Below are positions 29,051-42,959 of a DNA stretch of 64,000 bases, in pieces. The DNA is from Ptiloglossa arizonensis (lineage: Eukaryota; Arthropoda; Insecta; Hymenoptera; Colletidae): NCBI RefSeq assembly GCF_051014685.1, contig NW_027478770.1, positions 62,001-126,000 of the forward strand, read 5' to 3'. The translations under genes and the position numbers were made by a program. Position 1 is the stretch's first letter, and every line of letters starts with the position of its first letter. The notes under the pieces were generated by a model. It made no database searches. It saw only the letters and a list, made by a program, of their open reading frames with translations, and was not told the DNA's origin.

Positions 29051-29761
29051 GTATAGCGTATAACGTATAACGTATAACGTATAACGTATAACGTATAACG
29101 TATAACGTATAACGTATAACGTGTAACGTATAACGTGTAGCGTATAACGTGAAACGTCAAACGTATAACGTATAACGTATAACGTATAACGTATAACGTA
29201 TAACGTATAACGTATAACGTATAACGTATAACGTATAACGTATAACGTATAACGTATAACGTATAACGTATAACGTATAACGTATAACGTATAACGTATA
29301 ACGTATAACGTATAACGTATAACGTATAACGTATAACGTATAACGTATAACGTATAACGTATAACGTATAACGTATAACGTATAACGTATAACGTATAAC
29401 GTATAACGTATAACGTATAACGTATAACGTATAACGTATAACGTATAACGTATAACGTATAACGTATAACGTATAACGTATAACGTATAACGTATAACGT
29501 ATAACGTATAACGTATAACGTATAACGTATGACGTATAACGTATAACGTATAACGTATAACGTATAACGTATAACGTATAACGTATAACGTATAACGTAT
29601 AACGTATAACGTATAACGTATAACGTATAACGTATAACGTATAACGTATAACGTATAACGTATAACGTATAACGTATAACGTATAACGTATAACGTATAA
29701 CGTGTAGCGTATAACGTATAACGTCAAACGTATAACGTATAACGTATAACGTATAACGTAT
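29051..29761. repeat. F and long pure run (52 plus 24 units)
   Basis: gtgtaac and F lead to gtcaaac near 29156. Pure consensus spans 29163-29526 and 29534-29701, divided only by gtatgac (29527). gtgtagc at 29702, gtcaaac near 29723. The counterpart at 32782-33306 lacks gtatgac and is two heptamers shorter. Confidence 0.88.
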
Positions 29762-31157
29762 AACGTATAACCTATAACGTATTACATATAACGTCTAACG
29801 TATAACGTATAACGTATAACGTATAACGTATAACGTATAACGTATATCGTATATCGTAAAACGTATAACGTATAACGTATAACGTGTAACGAAGTACGTA
29901 TAACGTATAACGTATAACGTATAACGTATAACGTATAACGTATAACGTATAACGTATAACGTATAACGTATAACGTATAACGTATAACGTATAACGTATA
30001 ACGTATAACGCATAACGTATAACGCATAACGTATAACGTATAACGTATGACGTATAACGTATAACGTATAACGTATAACGTGTAGCGTATAACGTATAAC
30101 GTATAACGTATAACGTATAACGTATAACGTATAACGTATAACATATAACTTATAACGTATAACGTCTAACGTATAACGTCTAACGTATAACGTATAACGT
30201 ATAACGTATAACGTATAACGTATAACGTTTAACGTATAACGTATAACGAATAACGTATAACGTGTAACGTATACCCAATAACGTAAAACGCATAACGCAT
30301 AACGTATAACGTACAACGTGTAACGAAGAACGTATAATGAATAACGTATAACGTATATCGTATAACGTATAACGTATAACGTATAACGTATAACGTATAA
30401 CGTATAACGTATAACGTATAAAGTATAACGTATAACGTATATCGTATAACGTATAACATATAACGAATAACGTAAATCGCAAAACGTATAACGTATAACG
30501 TATAACGTATAACGTATAACGTATAACGTATAACGTATAACGTATAACGTATAACGTATAACGTATAACATATAACGTATAACGTATAACGTATAACGTA
30601 TAACGTATAACGTATAACGTATAACGTGTAACGTATAACGCATTACATGTAATGTATAACGTATAACGTATAATGTATAACGTATAACGCATAACGTATA
30701 ACGTACAAAGTATAACGTATCACGTATAAAGTATAACGTATAACGTATAACGTATAACGTATAACGTATATCGTATATCGTAAAACGTATAACGTATAAC
30801 GTGTAACGTATAACGTGTAACGAATTACGTATAACGAATAACGTATAACGTACATCGTATAACGTACAACTTATAACGTATAACGTACAACGTATAACGT
30901 ACATCGTATAACGTACAACTTATAACGTATAACGTACAACGTATAACGTATAGCGTATAACGTATAACGTATAACGTATAACGTATAACGTATAACGTAT
31001 AACGTATAACGTATAACGTATAACGTATAACGTGTAGCGTATAACGTGAAACGTCAAACGTATAACGTATAACGTATAACGTATAACGTATAACGTATAA
31101 CGTATAACGTATAACGTATAACGTATAACGTATAACGTTTAACGTATAACGTATAAC
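29762..31157. repeat. D-A-P-F block, first copy (offset 3,605 to its twin)
   Basis: ctataac-gtattac near 29770, D, A (cccaataac near 30273), gtaaatc-gcaaaac near 30474, palindrome 30641-30654, P tail, F with gtgtagc 31032 and gtcaaac 31053, then gtttaac at 31137. All of these recur 3,605 bases downstream (34246, 34637, 34658, 34742). Confidence 0.87.
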
Positions 31158-31654
31158 GTATAACGTATAACGTATAACGTATAACGTATAACGTATAACG
31201 TATAACGTATAACGTATAACGTATAACGTATAACGTATAACGTATAACGTATAACGTATAACGTATAACGTATAACGTATAACGTATAACGTATAACGTA
31301 TAACGTATAACGTATAACGTATAACGTATAACGTATAACGTATAACGTATAACGTATAACGTATAACGTATAACGTATAACGTATAACGTATAACGTATA
31401 ACGTATAACGTATAACGTATAACGTATAACGTATAACGTATAACGTATAACGTATAACGTATAACGTATAACGTATAACGTATAACGTATAACGTATAAC
31501 GTATAACGTATAACGTATAACGTATAACGTATAACGTATAACGTATAACGTATAACGTATAACGTATAACGTATAACGTATAACGTATAACGTATAACGT
31601 ATAACGTATAACGTATAACGTATAACGTATAACGTATAACGTATAACGTATAAC
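31144..31654. repeat. 73-unit pure consensus run
   Basis: 511 bases of GTATAAC with no substitution, between gtttaac (31137) and gtgtaac (31655). It is the second longest pure run in the window. Runs like this are expected to be freshly amplified and the most length-variable part of the array. Confidence 0.92.
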
Positions 31655-32781
31655 GTGTAACGAAGTACGTATAACGTATAACGTATAACGTATAACGTAT
31701 AACGTATAACGTATAACGTATAACGTATAACGTATAACGTATAACGTATAACGTATAACGTATAACGCATAACGTATAACGCATAACGTATAACGTATAA
31801 CGTATGACGTATAACGTATAACGTATAACGTATAACGTGTAGCGTATAACGTATAACGTATAACGTATAACGTATAACGTATAACGCATAACGTATAACG
31901 TATAACGTATAACGTATAACGTTTAACGTATAACGTATAACGAATAACGTATAACGTGTAACGTATACCCAATAACGTAAAACGCATAACGCATAACGTA
32001 TAACGTACAACGTGTAACGAAGAACGTATAATGAATAACGTATAACGTATATCGCATAACGTATAACGTATAACGTATAACGTATAACGTATAACGTATA
32101 AGGTATAACGTATAAAGTATAACGTATAACGTATATCGTATAACGTATAACATATAACGAATAACGTAAATCGCAAAACGTATAACGTATAACGTATAAC
32201 GTATAACGTATAAAGTATAACGTATAACGTATAACGTATAACGTATAACGTATAACATATAACGTATAACGTATAACGTATAACGTATAACGTATAACGT
32301 ATAACGTGTAACGTATAACGCATTACATGTAATGTATAACGTATAACGTATAATGTATAACGTATAACGCATAACGTATAACGTACAAAGTATAACGTAT
32401 CACGTATAAAGTATAACGTATAACGTATAACGTATAACGTATAACGTATATCGTATATCGTAAAACGTATAACGTATAACGTGTAACGTATAACGTGTAA
32501 CGAATTACGTATAACGAATAACGTATAACGTACATCGTATAACGTACAACTTATAACGTATAACGTACAACGTATAACGTACATCGTATAACGTACAACT
32601 TATAACGTATAACGTACAACGTATAACGTATAGCGTACAACGTATAACGTATAGCGTATAACGTATAACGTATAGCGTATAACGTAGAACGTATAACGTA
32701 TAACGTATAACGTATAACGTATAACGTATAACGTATAACGTGTAACGTATAACGTGTAGCGTATAACGTGAAACGTCAAAC
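31655..32781. repeat. D (3' part)-A-P-F block, second copy of the 3.6 kb-period duplication
   Basis: gtgtaac-gaagtac at 31655 starts inside D. The doubled gtctaac before A is missing and gcataac (31886) leads to gtttaac and A near 31968. gtataag is at 32096 and the palindrome at 32321-32334. Three gtatagc units lie near 32630-32680, with a private gtagaac just after. F ends with gtcaaac 32775. Confidence 0.85.
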
Positions 32782-33306
32782 GTATAACGTATAACGTATA
32801 ACGTATAACGTATAACGTATAACGTATAACGTATAACGTATAACGTATAACGTATAACGTATAACGTATAACGTATAACGTATAACGTATAACGTATAAC
32901 GTATAACGTATAACGTATAACGTATAACGTATAACGTATAACGTATAACGTATAACGTATAACGTATAACGTATAACGTATAACGTATAACGTATAACGT
33001 ATAACGTATAACGTATAACGTATAACGTATAACGTATAACGTATAACGTATAACGTATAACGTATAACGTATAACGTATAACGTATAACGTATAACGTAT
33101 AACGTATAACGTATAACGTATAACGTATAACGTATAACGTATAACGTATAACGTATAACGTATAACGTATAACGTATAACGTATAACGTATAACGTATAA
33201 CGTATAACGTATAACGTATAACGTATAACGTATAACGTATAACGTATAACGTATAACGTATAACGTATAACGTATAACGTATAACGTATAACGTATAACG
33301 TATAAC
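32782..33306. repeat. 75-unit pure consensus run (longest in the window)
   Basis: 525 bases without a variant, between gtcaaac (32775) and gtgtagc (33307). It corresponds to 29163-29701, which has 77 units and one variant, so the two-heptamer difference alone explains the change of offset from 3,619 to 3,605 across it. Confidence 0.93.
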
Positions 33307-34762
33307 GTGTAGCGTATAACGTATAACGTCAAACGTATAACGTATAACGTATAACGTATAACGTATAACGTATAACCTATAACGTATTACATATAACGTC
33401 TAACGTATAACGTATAACGTATAACGTATAACGTATAACGTATAACGTATATCGTATATCGTAAAACGTATAACGTATAACGTATAACGTGTAACGAAGT
33501 ACGTATAACGTATAACGTATAACGTATAACGTATAACGTATAACGTATAACGTATAACGTATAACGTATAACGTATAACGTATAACGTATAACGTATAAC
33601 GTATAACGTATAACGCATAACGTATAACGCATAACGTATAACGTATAACGTATGACGTATAACGTATAACGTATAACGTATAACGTGTAGCGTATAACGT
33701 ATAACGTATAACGTATAACGTATAACGTATAACGTATAACGTATAACATATAACTTATAACGTATAACGTCTAACGTATAACGTCTAACGTATAACGTAT
33801 AACGTATAACGTATAACGTATAACGTATAACGTTTAACGTATAACGTATAACGAATAACGTATAACGTGTAACGTATACCCAATAACGTAAAACGCATAA
33901 CGCATAACGTATAACGTACAACGTGTAACGAAGAACGTATAATGAATAACGTATAACGTATATCGTATAACGTATAACGTATAACGTATAACGTATAACG
34001 TATAACGTATAACGTATAACGTATAAAGTATAACGTATAACGTATATCGTATAACGTATAACATATAACGAATAACGTAAATCGCAAAACGTATAACGTA
34101 TAACGTATAACGTATAACGTATAACGTATAACGTATAACGTATAACGTATAACGTATAACGTATAACGTATAACATATAACGTATAACGTATAACGTATA
34201 ACGTATAACGTATAACGTATAACGTATAACGTGTAACGTATAACGCATTACATGTAATGTATAACGTATAACGTATAATGTATAACGTATAACGCATAAC
34301 GTATAACGTACAAAGTATAACGTATCACGTATAAAGTATAACGTATAACGTATAACGTATAACGTATAACGTATATCGTATATCGTAAAACGTATAACGT
34401 ATAACGTGTAACGTATAACGTGTAACGAATTACGTATAACGAATAACGTATAACGTACATCGTATAACGTACAACTTATAACGTATAACGTACAACGTAT
34501 AACGTACATCGTATAACGTACAACTTATAACGTATAACGTACAACGTATAACGTATAGCGTATAACGTATAACGTATAACGTATAACGTATAACGTATAA
34601 CGTATAACGTATAACGTATAACGTATAACGTATAACGTGTAGCGTATAACGTGAAACGTCAAACGTATAACGTATAACGTATAACGTATAACGTATAACG
34701 TATAACGTATAACGTATAACGTATAACGTATAACGTATAACGTTTAACGTATAACGTATAAC
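33307..34762. repeat. D-A-P-F block, second copy (twin of 29.7-31.1 kb)
   Basis: gtgtagc 33307, ctataac-gtattac near 33375, A near 33878, palindrome 34246-34259, gtgtagc 34637, gtcaaac 34658, gtttaac 34742. It follows its twin at a constant offset of 3,605. Similarity ends near 34762, where gtacaac starts a different module. Confidence 0.87.
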
Positions 34763-35035
34763 GTACAACGTATAACGTATAACGTATAACGTATAACGTA
34801 TAACGTATAACGTATAACGTATAACGTATAACGTATAACGTATAACGTATAACGTATAACGTATAACGTATAACGTATAACGTGTAACGTATAACGTGTA
34901 ACGTATAACGTGTAACGTGTAACGTATAACGTATAACGTATAACGTATAACGTGTAGCATATAACGTATAACGTATAACGTATAACGTATAACGTATAAC
35001 GTATAACGTATAACATATAACGTCTAACGTATAAC
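34763..35035. repeat. X module
   Basis: After gtacaac and a consensus stretch, gtgtaac units lie at 34882, 34896, 34910 and 34917 (alternating, then adjacent), followed by gtgtagc-atataac near 34950 and three gtctaac units separated by consensus. The same order is found at 46607, 47622 and, with a slightly different spacing, near 49275. Confidence 0.82.
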
Positions 35036-36060
35036 GTCTAACGTATAACGTCTAACGTATAACGTATAACGTATAACGTATAACGTATAACGTATAACGT
35101 TTAACGTATAACGTATAACGCATAACGTATAACGCATAACGTATAACGTATAACGTATGACGTATAACGTATAACGTATAACGTATAACGTGTAGCGTAT
35201 AACGTATAACGTATAACGTATAACGTATAACGTATAACGTATAACGTATAACATATAACTTATAACGTATAACGTCTAACGTATAACGTCTAACGTATAA
35301 CGTATAACGTATAACGTATAACGTATAACGTATAACGTTTAACGTATAACGTATAACGAATAACGTATAACGTGTAACGTATACCCAATAACGTAAAACG
35401 CATAACGCATAACGTATAACGTACAACGTGTAACGAAGAACGTATAATGAATAACGTATAACGTATATCGTATAACGTATAACGTATAACGTATAACGTA
35501 TAACGTATAACGTATAACGTATAACGTATAAAGTATAACGTATAACGTATATCGTATAACGTATAACATATAACGAATAACGTAAATCGCAAAACGTATA
35601 ACGTATAACGTATAACGTATAACGTATAACGTATAACGTATAACGTATAACGTATAACGTATAACGTATAACATATAACGTATAACGTATAACGTATAAC
35701 GTATAACGTATAACGTATAACGTATAACGTGTAACGTATAACGCATTACATGTAATGTATAACGTATAACGTATAATGTATAACGTATAACGCATAACGT
35801 ATAACGTACAAAGTATAACGTATCACGTATAAAGTATAACGTATAACGTATAACGTATAACGTATAACGTATATCGTATATCGTAAAACGTATAACGTAT
35901 AACGTGTAACGTATAACGTGTAACGAATTACGTATAACGAATAACGTATAACGTACATCGTATAACGTACAACTTATAACGTATAACGTACAACGTATAA
36001 CGTACATCGTATAACGTACAACGTATAACGTACAACGTATAACGTATAGCGTATAACGTA
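35036..36060. repeat. D (3' half)-A-P block
   Basis: gtttaac and a gcataac pair lead into the right half of D, then doubled gtctaac, A (near 35391), gtaaatc-gcaaaac near 35586 and P with the palindrome at 35744-35757. The last gtacatc repeat has lost ttataac. The D-A portion recurs 11,725 bases downstream (46.76 kb), there without P. Confidence 0.83.
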
Positions 36061-36330
36061 TAACGTATAACGTATAACGTACAACGTATAACGTATAATG
36101 TATAACGTGAAACGTATAACGTATAACGTATAACGTATAACGTATAACGTATAACGTGTAGCGTATAACGTATAACGTCAAGCGTATAACGTATAACGTA
36201 TAACGTATAACGTATAACGTATAACGTATAACGTATAACGTATAACGTATAACGTCTAACGTATAACGTATAACGTATAACGTATAACGTATAACGTATA
36301 ACGTATAACGTATAACGTATAACGTATAAC
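36061..36330. repeat. L leader with extra gtctaac
   Basis: gtacaac, gtataat and gtgaaac near 36080-36115, gtgtagc and gtcaagc near 36160-36187, then gtctaac at 36254, 77 bases before the gtctaac that opens the next B. The same doubled gtctaac precedes B at 39537. Confidence 0.8.
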
Positions 36331-37345
36331 GTCTAACGTATAACGTATAACGTATAACGTATAACGTATAACGTATAACGTATAACGTATAACGTATAAC
36401 GAATAACGTATAACGTGTAACGTATACCCAATAACATAAAACGCATAACGTATAAAGTGTAACGTATAACGTATAACGTATAACGTATAACGTATAACGT
36501 ATATCTTATATCGTATAAAGTATAACGTATAACGTATAACGTATAACGTATAACGTATAACGTATATCGTATAACGTATAACGTATAACGAATAACGTAA
36601 AACGTATAACGTATAACGTACAACGTATGACGTGTAACGAAGAACGTATAAAGAATAACTTATTACGTATATCGTATAACGTACAACTTATAACGTATAA
36701 CGTACAACGTATAACGTATAACGTATAACGTATAACCTATAACGTATGACGTATAACGTATAACGTACAAAGTATAACGTATCACGTATAACATATTACG
36801 AATAACGTATAACGTATAACGTATAACGTAACACCTATAACGTATAAAGTGTAACGCATAACGTATAACGTATAACGTATAATGTATAACGTATAACGTA
36901 TAACGTATAACGTATAACGTTTAACGTGTAACGTGTAACGTATAACGTATAACGTATAACGTATAACATATAACGTATAACGTATAACGTATAACGTAAC
37001 ACCTATAACGTATAAAGTGTAACGTATAACGTATAACGTATAACGTATAACGTATAACGTATAACGTATAACGTATAACGTATAACGTATAACGTATAAC
37101 GTATAACGTATAACGTATAACGTATAACGTATAACGTATAACGTATAACGTATAACGTATAACGTATAACGTATAACGTATAACGTATAACGTATAACGT
37201 ATAACGTATAACGTATAGCGTATAACGTATAACGTATAACGTATAACGTATAACGTATAACGTATAACGTATAACGTGTAGCGTATAACGTATAACGTCA
37301 AACGTATAACGTATAACGTATAACGTATAACGTATAACGTATAAC
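36331..37345. repeat. B-C-R composite block, copy 8
   Basis: gtctaac 36331, B signature 36427, gtgtaac duplicated near 36930, second gtaacac 36996, run 37024-37275 (36 heptamers, one gtatagc near 37214), gtgtagc 37276, gtcaaac near 37297. Confidence 0.86.
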
Positions 37346-38310
37346 CTATAACGTATTACATATAACGTCTAACGTATAACGTATAACGTATAACGTATAA
37401 CGTATAACGTATAACGTATATCGTATATCGTAAAACGTATAACGTATAACGTATAACGTATAACGTGTAACGAAGTACGTATAACGTATAACGTATAACG
37501 TATAACGTATAACGTATAACGTATAACGTATAACGTATAACGTATAACGTATAACGTATAACGTATAACGTATAACGCATAACGTATAACGCATAACGTA
37601 TAACGTATAACGTATGACGTATAACGTATAACGTATAACGTATAACGTGTAGCGTATAACGTATAACGTATAACGTATAACGTATAACGTATAACGTATA
37701 ACGTATAACATATAACTTATAACGTATAACGTCTAACGTATAACGTCTAACGTATAACGTATAACGTATAACGTATAACGTATAAAGTATAACGTTTAAC
37801 GTATAACGTATAACGAATAACGTATAACGTGTAACGTATACCCAATAACGTAAAACGCATAACGTGTAACGTATACCCAATAACGTAAAACGCATAACGC
37901 ATAACGTATAACGTACAACGTGTAACGAAGAACGTATAATGAATAACGTATAACGTATATCGTATAACGTATAACGTATAACGTATAACGTCTAACGTAT
38001 AACGTATAACGTATAACGTATAACGTATAACGTATAACGTATAACGTTTAACGTATAACGTATAACGAATAACGTATAACGTGTAACGTATACCCAATAA
38101 CGTAAAACGCATAACGCATAACGTATAACGTACAACGTTTAACGAAGAACGTATAATGAATAACGTATAACGTATATCGTATAACGTATAACGTATAACG
38201 TATAACGTATAACGTATAACGTATAACGTATAACGTATAAAGTATAACGTATAACGTATATCGTATAACGTATAACATATAACGAATAACGTAAATCGCA
38301 AAACGTATAA
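37346..38310. repeat. D-A-A-A' block (three A signatures)
   Basis: ctataac 37346, gtattac 37353. cccaataac occurs at 37841, 37876 and 38093: the first is a 35-base partial repeat of the A core, the last is A' with gtttaac-gaagaac near 38137. gtaaatc-gcaaaac near 38290. It is otherwise like the A-A' blocks at 24.4, 26.5 and 40.6 kb. Confidence 0.84.
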
Positions 38311-39536
38311 CGTATAACGTATAACGTATAACGTATAACGTATAACGTATAACGTATAACGTATAACGTATAATGTATAACGTATAACGTATATCGTATA
38401 ACGTATAACGTATAACGTATAACGTATAACGTATAACGTATAACGTATAACGTATAACGTATAACGTATAACGTATAACGCATAACGTATAACGCATAAC
38501 GTATAACGTATAACGTATGACGTATAACGTATAACGTATAACGTGTAACGTATAACGCATTACATGTAATGTATAACGTATAACGTATAATGTATAACGT
38601 ATAACGCATAACGTATAACGTACAAAGTATAACGTATCACGTATAAAGTATAACGTATAACGTATAACATATAACGTATAACGTATAACGTATAACGTAT
38701 ATCGTATATCGTAAAACGTATAACGTATAACGTATAACGTATAACGTGTAACGAAGTACGTATAACGTATAACGTATAACGTATAACGTATAACGTATAA
38801 CGTATAACGTATAACGTATAACGTATAACGTATAACGTATAACGTATAACGTGTAACGTATAACGTGTAACGAATTACGTATAACGAATAACGTATAACG
38901 TACATCGTATAACGTACAACTTATAACGTATAACGTACAACGTATAACGTACATCGTATAACGTACAACTTATAACGTATAACGTACAACGTATAACGTA
39001 TAACGTATAACGTACAAAGTATAACGTATCACGTATAAAGTATAACGTATAACGTATAACGTATAACGTATAACGTATATCGTATATCGTAAAACGTATA
39101 ACGTATAACGTGTAACGTATAACGTGTAACGAATTACGTATAACGAATAACGTATAACGTACATCGTATAACGTACAACTTATAACGTATAACGTACAAC
39201 GTATAACGTACATCGTATAACGTACAACTTATAACGTATAACGTACAACGTATAACGTATAGCGTATAACGTATAACGTATAACGTATAACGTACAACGT
39301 ATAACGTATAATGTATAACGTGAAACGTATAACGTATAACGTATAACGTATAACGTATAACGTATAACGTGTAGCGTATAACGTATAACGTCAAGCGTAT
39401 AACGTATAACGTATAACGTATAACGTATAACGTATAACGTATAACGTATAACGTATAACGTCTAACGTATAACGTATAACGTATAACGTATAACGTATAA
39501 CGTATAACGTATAACGTATAACGTATAACGTATAAC
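38311..39536. repeat. Mosaic of D and P pieces, then L
   Basis: After gtataat and gtatatc near 38370-38395 a D fragment (gcataac pair, gtatgac) joins P just before the palindrome 38558-38571. P is then interrupted by paired gtatatc and gtgtaac-gaagtac from D near 38700-38755, and resumes at gtgtaac-gaattac near 38867. A second P right half (gtacaaa, gtatcac, gaattac, gtacatc) repeats at 39012-39240. L and doubled gtctaac end the segment. Confidence 0.76.
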
Positions 39537-40572
39537 GTCTAACGTATAACGTATAACGTATAACGTATAACGTATAACGTATAACGTATAACGTATAACG
39601 TATAACGAATAACGTATAACGTGTAACGTATACCCAATAACATAAAACGCATAACGTATAAAGTGTAACGTATAACGTATAACGTATAACGTATAACGTA
39701 TAACGTATATCTTATATCGTATAAAGTATAACGTATAACGTATAACGTATAACGTATAACGTATAACGTATATCGTATAACGTATAACGTATAACGAATA
39801 ACGTAAAACGTATAACGTATAACGTACAACGTATGACGTGTAACGAAGAACGTATAAAGAATAACTTATTACGTATATCGTATAACGTACAACTTATAAC
39901 GTATAACGTACAACGTATAACGTATAACGTATAACGTATAACCTATAACGTATGACGTATAACGTATAACGTACAAAGTATAACGTATCACGTATAACAT
40001 ATTACGAATAACGTATAACGTATAACGTATAACGTAACACCTATAACGTATAAAGTGTAACGCATAACGTATAACGTATAACGTATAATGTATAACGTAT
40101 AACGTATAACGTATAACGTATAACGTTTAACGTGTAACGTATAACGTATAACGTATAACGTATAACATATAACGTATAACGTATAACGTATAACGTAACA
40201 CCTATAACGTATAAAGTGTAACGTATAACGTATAACGTATAACGTATAACGTATAACGTATAACGTATAACGTATAACGTATAACGTATAACGTATAACG
40301 TATAACGTATAACGTATAACGTATAACGTATAACGTATAACGTATAACGTATAACGTATAACGTATAACGTATAACGTATAACGTATAACGTATAACGTA
40401 TAACGTATAACGTATAACGTATAACGTATAACGTATAACGTATAACGTATAACGTATAACGTATAACGTATAACGTATAACGTATAACGTATAACGTATA
40501 ACGTGTAGCGTATAACGTATAACGTCAAACGTATAACGTATAACGTATAACGTATAACGTATAACGTATAAC
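39537..40572. repeat. B-C-R composite block, copy 9
   Basis: gtctaac 39537, B signature 39633, second gtaacac 40195, pure run 40223-40502 (40 heptamers), gtgtagc 40503, gtcaaac near 40524. Confidence 0.88.
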
Positions 40573-41797
40573 CTATAACGTATTACATATAACGTCTAAC
40601 GTATAACGTATAACGTATAACGTATAACGTATAACGTATAACGTATATCGTATATCGTAAAACGTATAACGTATAACGTATAACGTATAACGTGTAACGA
40701 AGTACGTATAACGTATAACGTATAACGTATAACGTATAACGTATAACGTATAACGTATAACGTATAACGTATAACGTATAACGTATAACGTATAACGTAT
40801 AACGTATAACGCATAACGTATAACGCATAACGTATAACGTATAACGTATGACGTATAACGTATAACGTATAACGTATAACGTGTAGCGTATAACGTATAA
40901 CGTATAACGTATAACGTATAACGTATAACGTATAACGTATAACATATAACTTATAACGTATAACGTCTAACGTATAACGTCTAACGTATAACGTATAACG
41001 TATAACGTATAACGTATAAAGTATAACGTTTAACGTATAACGTATAACGAATAACGTATAACGTGTAACGTATACCCAATAACGTAAAACGCATAACGCA
41101 TAACGTATAACGTACAACGTGTAACGAAGAACGTATAATGAATAACGTATAACGTATATCGTATAACGTATAACGTATAACGTATAACGTCTAACGTATA
41201 ACGTATAACGTATAACGTATAACGTATAACGTATAACGTTTAACGTATAACGTATAACGAATAACGTATAACGTGTAACGTATACCCAATAACGTAAAAC
41301 GCATAACGCATAACGTATAACGTACAACGTTTAACGAAGAACGTATAATGAATAACGTATAACGTATATCGTATAACGTATAACGTATAACGTATAACGT
41401 GTAACGTATAACGTATAACGTATAACGTATAAAGTATAACGTATAACGTATATCGTATAACGTATAACATATAACGAATAACGTAAATCGCAAAACGTAT
41501 AACGTATAACGTATAACGTATAACGTATAACGTATAACGTATAACGTATAACGTATAACGTATAATGTATAACGTATAACGTATATCGTATAACGTATAA
41601 CGTATAACGTATAACGTATAACGTATAACGTATAACGTATAACGTATAACGTATAATGTATAACGTGAAACGTATAACGTATAACGTATAACGTATAACG
41701 TATAACGTATAACGTGTAGCGTATAACGTATAACGTCAAGCGTATAACGTATAACGTATAACGTATAACGTATAACGTATAACGTATAACGTATAAC
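40573..41797. repeat. D-A-A' block, twin of 24.4-25.7 kb
   Basis: ctataac 40573, gtattac 40580, cccaataac at 41075 and 41285, gtttaac-gaagaac 41329. From the first A to the next B signature (41894) all landmarks are 16,121 bases after the 24.9-25.8 kb copy. The D part differs by two heptamers. A private gtgtaac lies near 41400. Confidence 0.86.
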
Positions 41798-42959
41798 GTC
41801 TAACGTATAACGTATAACGTATAACGTATAACGTATAACGTATAACGTATAACGTATAACGTATAACGAATAACGTATAACGTGTAACGTATACCCAATA
41901 ACATAAAACGCATAACGTATAAAGTGTAACGTATAACGTATAACGTATAACGTATAACGTATAACGTATATCTTATATCGTATAAAGTATAACGTATAAC
42001 GTATAACGTATAACGTATAACGTATAACGTATATCGTATAACGTATAACGTATAACGAATAACGTAAAACGTATAACGTATAACGTACAACGTATGACGT
42101 GTAACGAAGAACGTATAAAGAATAACTTATTACGTATATCGTATAACGTACAACTTATAACGTATAACGTACAACATATAACGTATAACGTATAACGTAT
42201 AACCTATAACGTATGACGTATAACGTATAACGTACAAAGTATAACGTATCACGTATAACATATTACGAATAACGTATAACGTATAACGTATAACGTAACA
42301 CCTATAACGTATAAAGTGTAACGCATAACGTATAACGTATAACGTATAATGTATAACGTATAACGTACAACGTATAACGTATAACGTTTAACGTGTAACG
42401 TATAACGTATAACGTATAACGTATAACATATAACGTATAACGTATAACGTATAACGTAACACCTATAACGTATAAAGTGTAACGTATAACGTATAACGTA
42501 TAACGTATAACGTATAACGTATAACGTATAACGTATAACGTATAACGTATAACGTATAACGTATAACGTATAACGTATAACGTATAACGTATAACGTATA
42601 ACGTATAACGTATAACGTATAACGTATAACGTATAACGTATAACGTATAACGTATAACGTATAACGTATAACGTATAACGTATAACGTATAACGTATAAC
42701 GTATAACGTATAACGTATAACGTATAACGTATAACGTATAACGTATAACGTATAACGTATAACGTATAACGTATAACGTATAACGTATAACGTATAACGT
42801 ATAACGTATAACGTATAACGTATAACGTATAACGTATAACGTATAACGTATAACGTATAACGTATAACGTATAACGTATAACGTGTAGCGTATAACGTAT
42901 AACGTCAAACGTATAACGTATAACGTATAACGTATAACGTATAACGTATAACGTATAAC
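41798..42959. repeat. B-C-R composite block, copy 10, with 57-unit pure run
   Basis: B signature 41894, first gtaacac 42295, gtacaac 42365 (shared only with 26202), second gtaacac about 42456, pure run 42484-42882 (57 heptamers), gtgtagc 42883, gtcaaac near 42904. It is the longest run of any B-C-R copy. A private atataac near 42175 replaces gtataac. Confidence 0.88.

Noticed and set aside
31144..31654. Pure runs as assembly fill-in rather than real DNA
   Set aside because: The runs differ in length between homologous blocks and are bounded by the same variant units, as expected of real slippage. Artefact cannot be excluded without reads, but nothing in the sequence demands it.
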